Source: Thozetella sp. PMI_491 (Eukaryota; Ascomycota; Sordariomycetes; Chaetosphaeriales; Chaetosphaeriaceae). Taken from it: 64,000 nt of DNA. Within the stretch, counting starts at the first letter, position 1. Each line of letters starts with the position of its first letter. Both the position numbers and the translations under genes were made by a program. The notes below the pieces were generated by a model, which made no database searches, had not been told where the DNA came from, and was given only the letters and a program-made list of their open reading frames with translations. The stretch is from assembly GCA_021432635.1 (NCBI GenBank), contig MU270076.1, positions 62,001-126,000 on the forward strand, written 5' to 3'. Shown here piece by piece: positions 10,142-21,241 of this stretch.

Positions 10142-11849
10142 CTACTCGGGCTTTTGCGCTGTCCAGAAGAGGTAGTTAAAGTAGGCGTGGTGCCCGGGGT
10201 CGTTGATGTTTTTTCGTGCTTGCGCTGCTAGCAACTGCGCTTCCTCTTTGGACATGACGGACAACAGAGGCTTCGCCGCCATAATGTTGAGGAAATCGTA
10301 CATGTTTTGCCTCATGTACATGCCGCAGAGACGCAGCCGTTTATCCTATTCAGAGCCGTCAGCGACCGGGCCAGAGCGAATGAAGGCTCTCACCGGGGTG
10401 CGATAGCAGCCGCGAGAGTGGCTAGGAAGAATGCGGCGCCAGAAGGGCCACAGAGACTGATGAACATACCTTGGGCCAGGTCCCAATAGGTGCTTTGATC
10501 GACTTCAACTGAATGTTGACAAAGCCCGCCTCCTCTAGGTACGACCGAAGGTCCTTGGGGACCAAGTAGTTCTTTAAGCCAAATTTCGCCAAGCCCTCAG
10601 CCGTCCTCATTGTAAATTGCGCCATGGCTGAATCGCCAAGGCTGTCGTCGTCCGATAGTACCTCTGGTGCATAATCTTGGATCTCGATCCACCCGCCGGG
10701 TCGCAAGTGCCTATGTCCAACAAAAGGTTGAATGAGCATCACATGCCGGCCCGGGCTAGCTTTTGCAAGGGGTGGGGAACGTAGGAGGAAGAGGGTTTAA
10801 ACCATAGGTCATTCCTTTATTCAAAGGCTGGAATATGGAGAGGAGAGGGGGGACATACGTTATGCATCGCTGCAGCAGCTTGGGGACATCCTTGACTAGG
10901 ATCACAACAGAGCGCATGTGGATGAAGTCGAAGTCGCTGCCGTTGAGCCAGTCGTCCTCGATGTCGTCGATGAGGAAACGCACGTTCGGCGGGACCCAGC
11001 TCGACTGGATCGGGCTCAGGTCAGTGCCAAGGACCTCGGCGCTGGGGTATGCATCGGCCACTATGCAGGTGTGAGCAAGCGGCTTGGCCGGCGCTAGCGA
11101 CAAGACACGAGGCGTCCATCTTTCAATTCGGCTCCGTCCTGCCCGGCGCGGGCGAGACGGCAAGAGACAGAAAAGAGAGTTTCGTACCTTCCATGGCCCA
11201 GATGCCGGTGCCGGTGCCCAGGTCGATGATCTTCTGCGGGTTGTCGCCCAACGGCGCCAAAAAAAGCTTGCCGCTAATACCTCGTTAGCACTTGCCGGTC
11301 GGGCCGCGCCGCGCTACCAAAGGCGACGGTGTTGGCGCTGGTGCGCACGCGCATTAAAAACTACCGGCTCGGCGCGGCGCTACGTACTTTGTGAGCTCCA
11401 TGTGCAGCGCGTGCTTCATCTCCTCGCGGCCCTGCTCCGTGTCGTCGTTTGGAAGAGGGTACCGCCCGTGGCGATAGCGGTGGTACTGTACCCGGGGTGA
11501 TCAGTATTTCCTTGTCCTCTGGTCCCGGGACGCCCGGCAGCTGCCATCACGGCGCGACTGTCGCTGGCGACCAGCAGAAGCAGCAGGCGAGGGAATGAGT
11601 GGGTGTGGGTGGTGAGCGGCGTACCCGTCGGCCATTTTCGAAGTGGTGCCGGTAGATGCTAGATGTGACGCTGGTGGAGGCTACCGAAGCCTCGTCGAGC
11701 TCATCGGCCTCAAACTCATCCTCCTCTGGCTCTTCGCCCTCGACGGTGGCCTCTATGGTTTCGCCGCCTTCGACGTTCGCGACCTCAGTGTGCGGGGGCG
11801 TCTTTACCGACGTTACCGGCTCCACGGTTGGCGGCGGCGTGGTCGCCAT
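10142..11849 (-). CDS. LaeA/UMTA-like SAM-dependent methyltransferase (351 aa)
   Basis: Six exons in phase: 11849-11625, 11485-11388, 11273-11188, 11060-10859, 10710-10470, 10345-10142. The N-terminal 60 residues are acidic and disordered (Glu/Asp/Thr). Then come [11 protein letters not shown] and [15 protein letters not shown], typical of this fungal family, followed by SAM motif [16 protein letters not shown] (residues 125-139) and the acidic motif II region [11 protein letters not shown]. The motif FDFIHMR, the post-motif [13 protein letters not shown] and the C-terminal [11 protein letters not shown] are also family hallmarks. Family members resemble the secondary-metabolism regulator LaeA or act as small-molecule methyltransferases; which applies here cannot be decided. 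The substrate is unknown. The location is probably cytosol or nucleus, since no signal peptide is present. Confidence 0.88.
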
Positions 11850-13399
11850 TAGGCTGGGACTGCGACTCACGCTTTTGCAGGTTTGAAGCGGTGCAAATCT
11901 ATCTAGAAAGTGGCCTGTCCCCCTGGCGATAAATACTGCGCCGCTCCAAAGCGGGGTCACGACCCCATCTCCACCTCCCGCCCCCAGTCAGTACTAGTGG
12001 GGGACAGCAGCAGCCAATACCTTTGGCCAGCGCTTGCCAGCCTGTGGCGTGCCTGTGGCCTCGAACTCTGCAGCGTCGGATTTCAATGGGGGGCGGCCAG
12101 GCATATGAGTGGCCGGCGGCGATCCTCATTTGGTGGCCATGTACCTTTGACCCTTTTCGCGCCTTCTCGCTTGCAGTGCTTTATGATGACTGGCTGCAGG
12201 AAGCTGTCCATACGAGCCGTGTGGAGCTGAGCACTGGCTGTGATAAAACGAGGGAAAAAAAAAGGCAGCTGAGCTGTGTTTGGTGCTGCGGGCCGTCCCG
12301 ACCCAGCGAAAGGGTCGTCCGGAGTTTTCCCCAGCGAGAACCCTGCCTGAATGTTAGGCCCTCTTCCAGACGCACACCCGAGTCGAACAACTGTCTACTC
12401 TAGACCTAATTCGGCACAAGCAGACCCTGCTTCTCCCTTTTTCGATAACGGAAAAAGCGGTCAGAACGGACCCTCCTGAAAGGACTAGTGAATGAGGTTG
12501 GATCAGTCCGGTAGTCTTCCGCTGAGATGCACGAGCCAGGGCCAGGGTTACCGAGGGATGTTGTGAAACGCGACTCTGGGAAAGAAGCAAGTATAGGATA
12601 CGAACAAAGCCTTAGACCTACCTGCTGGTGCCTTGGGCTAAGATTTGCTGATTAAATACGCTGGATCTACTTTCTGGTGATCTATACGCTAGAGACAGGG
12701 GCCGCGAACACATAGCTTGGCGCTCACGAGATAATTGGACAAATGCCGTGGTCTAGCATTGGAAGCATGCGATCGAGCATGATCAATTCTTTTCAGGCAA
12801 CGGGTTATTTAGATATTCATATGTCGATCTGATTTTATAAATATCTCTTAGACAGTACGTATAGCATGTCTCTGTCGTGGTGTAGGTCGAGGATAGGGGA
12901 GCACTCGCATAACTAGAACTAGGACCTAGCTGACGCCCATTCACACGCCATTTTCGGACAATTCTCATCCCCAAAGGCGGCCGCCAAGTACTTGGCACAT
13001 GGCGACAGGATCGCCGAGGCGAACGACGCCGCGTCCCCCGCGCCCTTGAACCTGGTCGGCGAGTCGTGTGGTCTAGGTTCCACCACGTTGCTACGCGTAG
13101 GTGACACAGCACGCTGCCGTGGAACCAGCCACTGGTTGACTCGATATGCGGTGAAGGAAGCGAATCGCCGATCTGGCGCAGGTTTAACCTCCTCCCCGCT
13201 CGACCCAAATAGGCAGTGGCCCTGGACTGCTGTAACCGGGCTATAAGCCGCATCTTTCCATCCATCTATTCCTTCGTGGAGGTAGGCGCACGCATATACA
13301 GGTCCATGTATCGGTAGAGAATAACTGATTCGAGCTTTGCTATGATGTTTCGGGATCAAGCCGCTAAAAGTTTCTCGATTTCGCCTTGACCTAGTTGTC
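11850..13399. other. Gene-free spacer; long open frame of unclear meaning at its right end
   Basis: Contains the methyltransferase promoter on the left. On the minus strand, about 13280-12912, a frame is open and overlaps the 3' side of the seven-helix gene; it has no ATG of its own in that stretch and I could not support it as a gene. Nothing else was recognised. Confidence 0.35.
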
Positions 13400-14935
13400 T
13401 CAGGCAATGTCGAACTCGCGCTTCGCCCTACCACTTTCGAACGTTTCGAGGCGGATGCTGTCGCTGCCGGAGACGGAGGACCGCCGAGGAGTTTCGTTTG
13501 GATGGTGGGTTTGGTCTGACAGCGTTGAGCCATGGAAGCCATCCGCTCCAGGGTCACGGCTGCCGAGACGCTCGAATGAGCCGTCGTGGCCGGGAGCTTC
13601 ATCCCGATGCGTCGTGAACTCGTCCTTCGTAGCCAAGATGGAGGCCCCGAACGACCGCACTGGCCTCCGGGATCCGGCACGCCCTATGGTCATGACGTTC
13701 TTCGACGGCCAAGGGTTCGACGAGTCCCGCGAGCTACGGTTAGCAGATGACTGTGAGATGACTAGGCGCACGATGGGCAGCAGCGTCGGGATGCAGGCGC
13801 AGATGATGGCCACGCAGCACTCCATGGTCGTCGCGAGCCACGGCCAAACGAATTGCTCTAATGTGTCCACGTCAGCTACCCGGGTGATGAAATCGTGCGA
13901 GGGCCCGGACTTACGCGTCATATTGTAGATGCCGACAGCCTCGAGCCAGCCGGTTGCAGCGATGCGCATAGCGCTGAACACGACCACCCTGAGAAGCGTT
14001 AATGACTCGTTCTCCCAAGATATTCCAAGTTCTGAGGGAAGACGTACACTCCACCGAGCATGAAGACGGTCACAGCCGCCACCTTGTTCCACCCCGTCAT
14101 GTTGAGGCGCATGAGGTCGCGGATGGGCAGGAGGAGGATCAAGGTATCCAGGCCGGCGTTCGCAATCGAGTTGCCAAGGAAGAAGAGGAAGTTTTCGATG
14201 CACTTTCCCTCGACATTCGGGTCCCACGCCGCCGGGATGGGGTTGCACTGGAAGATAGTGACGAGAATATTGGCAATCCACCAGCCGATGACCATGAGCC
14301 CGACGATGCGCGTCCCGTAGGTCATCAGCCGGCTCTGCACCGACCGAAAGATGCGGGCATACAACGCAAGCACGGCTAGCTTGACGAGTGAGGTCGACGT
14401 CGCGTAGGTTAGGCAGAAGATGAAGTTGCACTAACACCCCCAGAGGGTGTTTTGTCAGCTACGTCGCACTGACACATCGTCAACAGCAAGATTTTGCTGA
14501 TAGACATACCAGTTCCACAATCGATTGCTCTTCTTCTGTGACAAAGTTGATGGGCAGACCCAGCTTGCCATACTTAACGGCTTTGAGTCCCGGCGGCGTC
14601 AGCTAGTGCAGCGACAATCATGATAGGCGACCGGCGGGGGAATAGATTCGCGACCTACCATAGATGAGCTGCGTAAGAGTCCCCCATTCCGCTACCTAGA
14701 CCAAACAGTGCGTTAAATACTGCTTCTCCAGCACGGCGCGTCCCACTTAGCCCAGCAATCTTACCAGAGCGGCCACGACGAGATAGTCATCGAGTCCCCA
14801 TCGCAGCCCCTTCAGCTTGCGCGCGAACAGGCGGAGGCCGACACAGATCGTGTCGAGGATGGTGAGGACAATGTTGGGCGCTAGAAAGGCGCCACCGATG
14901 TCAGAGTACGGAAAGTCCGCGACTAGTGTCGACAT
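13400..14935 (-). CDS. Seven-helix integral membrane protein of the SAT4/PTH11-like 'rhodopsin domain' family (416 aa)
   Basis: Five exons in phase: 14935-14765, 14695-14659, 14580-14510, 14430-14048, 13988-13400. The second exon is only 37 nt. The start ATG at 14935 gives MSTLVADFPYSDIGGAF and then the first helix; RWGLDDYLVVAAL is a hallmark of the family. Later signatures are FCLTYATSTSLVKLAVLALYARIF, the Q-C-NPI-AAWD block with its conserved cysteine, and NAGLDTLILLLPI. Seven hydrophobic segments span about residues 10-275; the rest is a Ser/Arg/Pro-rich cytosolic tail. In Magnaporthe the PTH11 relative senses surface cues, but most family members have no known ligand. It is plasma-membrane located by inference. 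Confidence 0.85.
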
Positions 14936-15846
14936 GACAGCGGCGGGGGCATGCCAGGCCTTCGTTTAGCGGTCTAGGCTGAGGAAGGGCAGAGGGTCGG
15001 CGGGCCTCGAGGCTCGCCCGTCTTTCATACATTTTGAAAGGGGGCCAGCAAAAAGAAATGTGCATCGACACCCGGAGAGGGGGCACTGAGCGATGGCCGG
15101 GGCTTTGAAGATAAGTCTCCGTTCTTGGGTGTGGGGGTCACTTGCCTACGCGCTGGGGGATGACATCCTGGCGGTATTCTGGGGCGCGACAGGGTTCAAA
15201 CGCAGCGCTGGACGGGGGTTGGCACGGGCCATCAGGGGTTGCAAACAGCTTCCCATCGCAAACCACACAAGGTTAGCACCCCCATCTGCCGGGAATTAGC
15301 TCGGCCGTTGAGAATGGAGGAATCCCCCACGGGCCCGGCCGAGGCTTGGACTCGACCGACAGCCGGGGCATGAATTTCGCTATCAATCTTGACCCCCCCT
15401 TCAGCTTTGGACGCAGTGTGCCGATCATTGCTTGTCTGAAAAACCTGGCTGGGCTCGTCCGGGCTGTCGGTGACGACAGCCAGGCCCAGCCCGCCTCGTA
15501 CATTGTACACAGTTTGCTAGGCTGACCAGGGTGTCTACAAGCCGAGTCGGCCAACCAGCCCGTGTCCTGGGGTTTAGATATGGCCAAAGCTTGCCATGGC
15601 CCAAGCGTCCCTCTCAGTATCCAAAAGCAACACCCCCACGCGATCGACATGGCTTGTGATATTCCCCAGCCCAAGCCCACCCCACCGGTAATGACGGGCG
15701 AGTCGTAAGCCTTGCCTGCTCCAGACGAGAAAGGGCGCCGAGAGGTTGCAAATTGCCGTGCATGTTACTTCGTAGAAGGCGATATCCTAAGCTCTAATAC
15801 CCAATATCCCATGCTTCCTATTTAATTACCTCCCAATAATTCCCGC
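14936..15846. other. Gene-free spacer
   Basis: It includes the promoter of the seven-helix gene and the 3' flank of the AA8 gene. Frames on both strands are short and show no protein family. Confidence 0.4.
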
Positions 15847-16701
15847 TCACCACTTCCTCACATGCCGAAGCCTTGTCCCGTTGGTACATGACGCCGACCC
15901 TACGGGTGGTTGTGTCGCTAATTTGGACCAAGCTGAATAGGACGAGCTGTTGGTGCCAGTCAAATTGGCAAGCCACTGCCCGTACCCGTTATCATGGAAG
16001 CCAAAGTCCAGCTGAGCCGGACACCCCGGGTTGGTTGGCCCCTTGAACGCCTGTGCATACCCCAAAAGCAAGCCTCCCTCGGTCGTCGGCGCCGCCTCGC
16101 TGTATGCGTCCTGCGACCACGAGAAGCAATTCTGACACCTGTAAATGATCTGGAAGCTGGTTGCGTTGACGGAGGAGCTAATTTGCGTCAGTGTTGCGTT
16201 CCCCGTGTACACCGGTGGTTTGAAGTAATCGTTGATGTAGCGAAACGACGTCAAAACTTGGCCCTGGTACGGCCACGCCATGAGTAGTAGATCTTGTGTC
16301 ATATGCCCTGCATGGGACACGCCACACCATCCAGTCGTTGTCGCATTGAGGCTTTCACACCGCTGTCCACCGTGTCTATTAGTATAGGGTAGCCACGGAA
16401 ACGGGCAGGTGACGCACCAGGAGGCCAATATATTCGGTCGCGTTCGTTGTTAGCGCGTTTCCCGGTAGAACCAAGCCAAAGGTATATCCAGCATTGCCGC
16501 TATCTGTCGGAGGTGGAGTCCAGGTAGTGAATTTGATCCCGGACTTGGCATCCGTGTACGTTCCAACGGTAGCCTCCTGGGCAAGGCATGGGAAGGCTAA
16601 CCACAATGAGCCAAGACTTCTCTTCCACAAGGAGTTCCATTATACTCACGGAGCACCGCTCCTAGAAGCAGGCTGGCAAGACGTATGGTTCCCACACGCA
16701 T
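15847..16701 (-). CDS. Secreted stand-alone cellobiose-dehydrogenase-type cytochrome (AA8), 248 aa
   Basis: Three exons in phase: 16701-16650, 16596-16418, 16362-15847. The second intron has a perfect TACTAAT branch site. Splicing exon 1 restores a clear signal peptide (MRVGTIRLASLLLGAVL ... CLAQ). The mature part matches the cytochrome domain of cellobiose dehydrogenases: TYTDAKSGIKF, a TFGLVLP strand, EYIGLLRCE, then GWCGVSHAGHMTQDLLLMAWP, SFRYINDYFKPP and the disulfide pair in YRCQNCF. A Met and a late His (in FGFHDNGYGQ) are available as haem b axial ligands, but I cannot prove which residues bind. No flavin domain, linker or CBM follows: a stop codon ends the frame after about 230 mature residues. 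It probably shuttles electrons outside the cell, possibly to lytic polysaccharide monooxygenases (inference from the family). Confidence 0.85.
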
Positions 16702-18160
16702 GGCTTCGGATTACAAGAGAATATAAAATACGAAGAATTATATGCGAAGCGTGAAGAATTAAGGATACCGAAGCCAAGAGGACTCACAGTCATGAGCGTC
16801 GTACACAGCGCCATGGCGGCAATCCCATTTATCATGTATAGATTTATACAATCGGAGTTTACAGGAGCAAGTGCGTCACCCGCTTTCGGGCGCAGCCTGG
16901 CAATATGGATAAATGGTGCCGACCCGGGGTTCCAACCGCGGGAGCCCCCGACTTGGCTCTGCTTCCGCGCCCAACCTGGATACCATTGGCCAATCCTCTC
17001 AATCTCTAACACCAGCATCCTATATGGGGTTGGCGGCTTAGAATCGCATTGGATCGGATTAGCGAAGCACATCAATGGCTTGGCTCGGGTCCACACTCTT
17101 AATAAACGGCACCGGCGAGCATTGAATTGTCTCCCGGGTCCAGTGCGCCGTCAAATATACTTGCCGTCACCGAGCTTTCCGGCGAACCGTATGCCAGGCG
17201 GTGATTCGCTTGATCTGGAGTTATTGCGTCAGTGGGACCCATCAAGTCTGTACGCGTTTCCAGGGGCCGAGATCCGTAGTTTAGAAGCAATATACGATGC
17301 CCTGCATCTACCAGATAGTAAGACTCTGCAGGTGTGGGAGCGCACGTGAATTTTCATCTCTTTTCAGACGAGGCTGTCCCGTTTTGAGTAAGGTTGTTGA
17401 GCATGCCGTTCCTGCGGTGCACAACCTCACCTCACTGGCGATAGAATACTGCAGCTATATTCCATGTCGATTTTGTGGATCTTTCTACCCATTGACATTC
17501 TCCACGTTCCCCTCTTTTGTGTCAGATTGGATCTGGCAAGATCTGTCTCGTCTTCGACCTGTCTAGATCATGCTCCGCTTTGGGCTGGGGTGCTCCTCGT
17601 TCCTCAGGCCATTATGATGCAAAGAACGACAATCCCCGTCCTCGGCTATATATATATCCTTGCGTTATTATTTTGCCCATCGCTACTTTTTCCTATCTTG
17701 ATGTGTTTTCCTGGCTTAATCGACCATCAGAGCCATTGATTATGCCAACAGCTTGGCTACCTTCAATGCGTAGGATATACCGAGTGGTGCCCTCACAACT
17801 CCAATGGCCCTGTGGTTTAGTAAATATCTCCTGGAAACTTATTGAATGGCTTCGCCAAAACTGTTTGACAATCAGAAGGTATAGATTAATGAGCATGGCG
17901 TCATATGCTGGCCAGCATGGTCTTGAAAGCCCTCTAGACTGTACGCTGTTTGATTTCATGATGGTGAGCACGAACTCAGGTTACATTTATGTTCATTATT
18001 ATGACAATTATCTTTACATCTCTTGATATAATAAGAAATGCCACCATTCGTAACATATTCGGCCATCTTCTTCAACACATTGCTTCCTAAAACAGGTTGC
18101 ATGTAGCCGTATCGTCCTCCTTCCCCACACATATCTAAATTACATCCAACGTTCTCACTG
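16702..18160. other. Spacer without a supportable gene; right half AT-rich
   Basis: A plus-strand open frame at 16792-17349 exists but has no family features and overlaps the AA8 promoter. The stretch 17350-18160 is AT-rich with several near-TATA words. Nothing was recognised. Confidence 0.4.
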
Positions 18161-19348
18161 CTAATATGCTAGCCCTATATCACTCTCTTGCATGCTATCG
18201 TGACGCTTTAAGCGGCCTTTATTTACTTCATATCGTGGTATGTCTTCGACAGCGGCCTCTTCCTTGGCCATCGCCGGACGCCTCCAGCTTTCGATCTCAG
18301 CAGTCGATGTATCAGGTGTCGCGTCTCTTGCACGTCGACGGAGCAACCATGCCAAGAGGCTCATCAGCCCGACAAGTGCGACGATTCCGCCGGCCACAGG
18401 TCCGGCGATCTGACCAGGGGAAAGGGAGGTAGTTGCAGTTCCGCCCTCGTTTGGGTTGGCGGTAGCACGAGGTGTGTCCAACGAAGGCACAGCTGAGATA
18501 ACGACGGCGACGGATTGTGTCACTGTGAGAACTGTAGAAATCGCGCTTCCTCCGCTTGTAATTGTACTGACACTCGTGATTGTGCTTGTGCTTTCGCTGA
18601 CTAGAGGTGGCGGAGTCACCGTCGATGCTGCCACAACCGTCGTGGCTACGGAAGGTGGAGCGATCGCATTATTTGCAGGGGCCGCATCCCTCTGTCCAAC
18701 GATGGCAGAGTCGATGCCCAAAACCACTTCCGGTTGCCCCGTCGGGACGCTCGATTTGAGGTAGCAGTTCTCAAACCCCATTGCCATGGTTGCATCGAAC
18801 GACAAAGCGGTGCAAGCCGGCGTCGCCGCGCAGAGAGACATGCAGTCTGTCAGGCTTGCGCTGTGCGCCTGAGAGAGATCTCCGCCGTTTATGACTAGAC
18901 CGCACTCCATATTGAACGATACGCTGCCGGCAGCCAGGGTTGCAGGGCAGGCCGATGCCGTGGCGGCTGTTTGCGGGAAGACGGCAAACCCGAGGTCGAA
19001 CCGGAAGGACCGAACCCGACGCGCCTTCGTCATGTTGGCCGCGAGAAAGCAGAGGACGCCGTCGAAGCCGACGGACTCACACCGCGGATGGGCTGCCGCG
19101 CACGAGTCAACGCATGCGAGCAAGCTGCTGGCCTTGGTCGGCCGGCCGATGGGATCGAAACCGAACGCGGCATTGCCGCATAGGATGTTGAAAGTTTGGT
19201 TGGTACCGATGGGTGAAGGGTTTGTCGCAGGGCAGGGTGAATCGCCAGATCCATTTAGCTTGTTGTGGAAAAATCGGCGTGCTATGGCTGCCTCTTCGTG
19301 GCGTATCGCTGCGAGGCTGCCCGCGTCCTGAGTGTCGAACCCATCCAT
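18161..19348 (-). CDS. PAN/apple-like type I membrane protein (395 aa)
   Basis: One uninterrupted frame from the ATG at 19348. Two cysteine-rich modules occupy about residues 38-105 (CPATNPS ... ILCGNAAFGF ... LLACVDSCAAAHPRCESVGFDG) and 133-205 (CPATLAAGSV ... MECGLVI ... LTDCMSLCAATPACTALSFD). They match the PAN/apple pattern of fungal surface proteins, in which paired cysteines hold a lectin-like fold. A Ser/Thr/Val-rich stalk (about 220-300) follows, then one membrane helix (GPVAGGIVALVGLMSLLAWLL) with an RRRAR stop-transfer and a short basic and acidic cytosolic tail. No classical signal peptide is visible at the N-terminus, which begins MDGFDTQDAGSL, so either the true start lies in an unseen upstream exon or the helix alone directs insertion. 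Probable role: cell-surface recognition or sensing (inference). Confidence 0.75.
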   Translation of the reverse strand: MDGFDTQDAGSLAAIRHEEAAIARRFFHNKLNGSGDSPCPATNPSPIGTNQTFNILCGNAAFGFDPIGRPTKASSLLACVDSCAAAHPRCESVGFDGVLCFLAANMTKARRVRSFRFDLGFAVFPQTAATASACPATLAAGSVSFNMECGLVINGGDLSQAHSASLTDCMSLCAATPACTALSFDATMAMGFENCYLKSSVPTGQPEVVLGIDSAIVGQRDAAPANNAIAPPSVATTVVAASTVTPPPLVSESTSTITSVSTITSGGSAISTVLTVTQSVAVVISAVPSLDTPRATANPNEGGTATTSLSPGQIAGPVAGGIVALVGLMSLLAWLLRRRARDATPDTSTAEIESWRRPAMAKEEAAVEDIPRYEVNKGRLKRHDSMQESDIGLAY

Positions 19349-21241
19349 GTATCAGGCCAAGGTTCAGAACAGAGCCGACCGGTGGCAGCACTAGACCATC
19401 CAATCTGCAAAGAGCCTAACAAGTCAAAGTAAGACGAGGAAAAAAAAAAAAAGGCTGAGCACAGTCGCAACAGGGGATATTTGGGAACCATGATTATGGG
19501 ACGCGTCGGCGGCCGCAACGGAAGTTCAAGAGGTCGGCCAAGCAGGCCTGTATCCGACTGGCTGTGATATTCGCATGAGCATTGTAGAATGACGGTGCCA
19601 ATGGTGTTTCGATGTCTTTGGGGCAGCTGGGAATGACCTTGCACGCTTGTAGCAGGATCGTCTTTTCTTTTTTTACGTCCAAGCTTTCGCGGGGATTGGT
19701 TCGTCGGTGCTGTGCTTCTTGCATATGGACGCCGGTAGTTCTGTGACGGCGCCAGCGCTTCCGGCAATGCGCATCATGGGTGGGTTAGGGTTGATATTGC
19801 GTGCAAAACTTGAACGTGTCCTTTATTTCGAGTGTCTACATCTACGGATGGCTAAGAGCCGAGAGGTGGGAGGCTGGTCCATGTTGCTCGGTACACTCCA
19901 GGTCCGTTAGGCGTTGACAGGCTCGAAGCTAGGCAAGGTAGAGAGCAAGTCGCTTCACTTCTCGCTACTGCTACACGCAGTATTATGTGGCCGTAGCGGG
20001 AGGCGGCGCTTCGAGAAGATCCAAGACATGGCACATCCCATGCAATAACCTGGTTGCTGGGTCTCGATTGCATCAGGACTTCAAGAAGACCAAGAAATTT
20101 TTGCCGATTGAGTTCGGGTCCATCTTAGATCGCTCAGCCACTGAAACACATTCTGGCAGAAGGGCGCTGGGGTTACCCCAGGATATGAGCCAGGTGACAC
20201 TCATATATCCCGGTAGACTCTGGAGACATCTATCCCGTGTGGTCTTGGGCTGCATTACACGAATCGAGCCTCATGTCCAAGAGTCGCAGAGCACAGCGTA
20301 AAGGCGGGCAAAACCAGCCGATTGTAGAGACTGCACATCCGTAATTGCATCCTCGTCTTTAAGAACCGGACTCGAGGTCGATCTTGCTACACTACTTAGT
20401 TCGACATTGTCGCCCCTAAGGGTCGCCCCAGCAATCTCCGAGGCCAGTTCCGGCAGAGGCCGGTGTGCGCAATCAGGCTCCATCACGCCACACCAACGAC
20501 GTTTCCTACCCGTTTGGCTAGTTACGGTCGATATCTGTTCCGACGAATTGGGATTTCTGGGATGCCTGGTCCGCGGAGGATTTTATTCTCAAAAATAGCC
20601 TGTGGTCTAAGTGTAGACGAAGTTGGACGAAACTTCAGATCAACACTTATCCTAGTCAACTAGTATGCTTGCAGAAGCTGCCTTCATAGGCTTGCTCTAA
20701 CGCGGGGAATTTACTGGCTCGTATGTTTGCTCCAACAAGATGAATATATTGGTTCGTATGCTGACTCCAAATAGGAAAAATATACTCGTGCTGGGACTGC
20801 CGCCTAGGCTGCTAGCCCACTAGTTGACTCCTGCAGATCCTTCATCCTCTAATTACAACCAGAATGTCTTGGCTCGCTAATTGCATAGACAGTTGTGTGG
20901 AACCCATTTCACGATTAATAGACAATGTGCACTTTTTCAGGAGTAATATAAGCGAGAATCCTCTAAATAGTTAGGCAGCTAGGCCCGTAGAATGAGCTAC
21001 TGCGACCGAGGTAGCATCGCCGCATAGTGCCTCCTGGACCCTTGCTCTTCGTCAATCGGCTTAGCGAGCTATTATGGTGGCAATTGTTTTGGATAACCAC
21101 ACGTATTAAAGAGGCAGGACTGGCTCTAAAAGGGTCTCGGCTTGTGTGTCCTGCATGCAGCCTCTAGCCCATTGCTAGTGAAGCAACTCCTGCACAGCCA
21201 GAGCCAACCGCTGCCAACCGCTGCCAAGATTTCCAAGCATC
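19349..21241. other. Spacer with low-complexity and repeat sequence
   Basis: Contains an A-run at 19441-19452 near the PAN-like gene and an array of about three imperfect repeats near 20.7 kb. No gene was recognised. The right end is the promoter of the GH76 gene, with a possible 'attaaag' element near 21106-21112. Confidence 0.4.
20693..20789. repeat. Three imperfect tandem repeats of 31-35 bp
   Basis: Units at 20693-20723, 20724-20758 and 20759-20789 share the pattern TGCT..CTCCAA..a.g.aaaATATAyTGGyTCGTa. The agreement is partial. They lie in an AT-rich gene-free stretch about 450 bp upstream of the GH76 gene. Confidence 0.55.

Noticed and set aside
12919-13399. Long minus-strand frame past the end of the seven-helix gene
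   Set aside because: Its ATG lies inside the seven-helix coding region in another frame and no homologous motif was seen; kept only as a note on the spacer.
16792-17349. 185-codon open frame on the plus strand
   Set aside because: No domain, no signal, odd composition, and it overlaps the promoter of the AA8 gene; likely chance.
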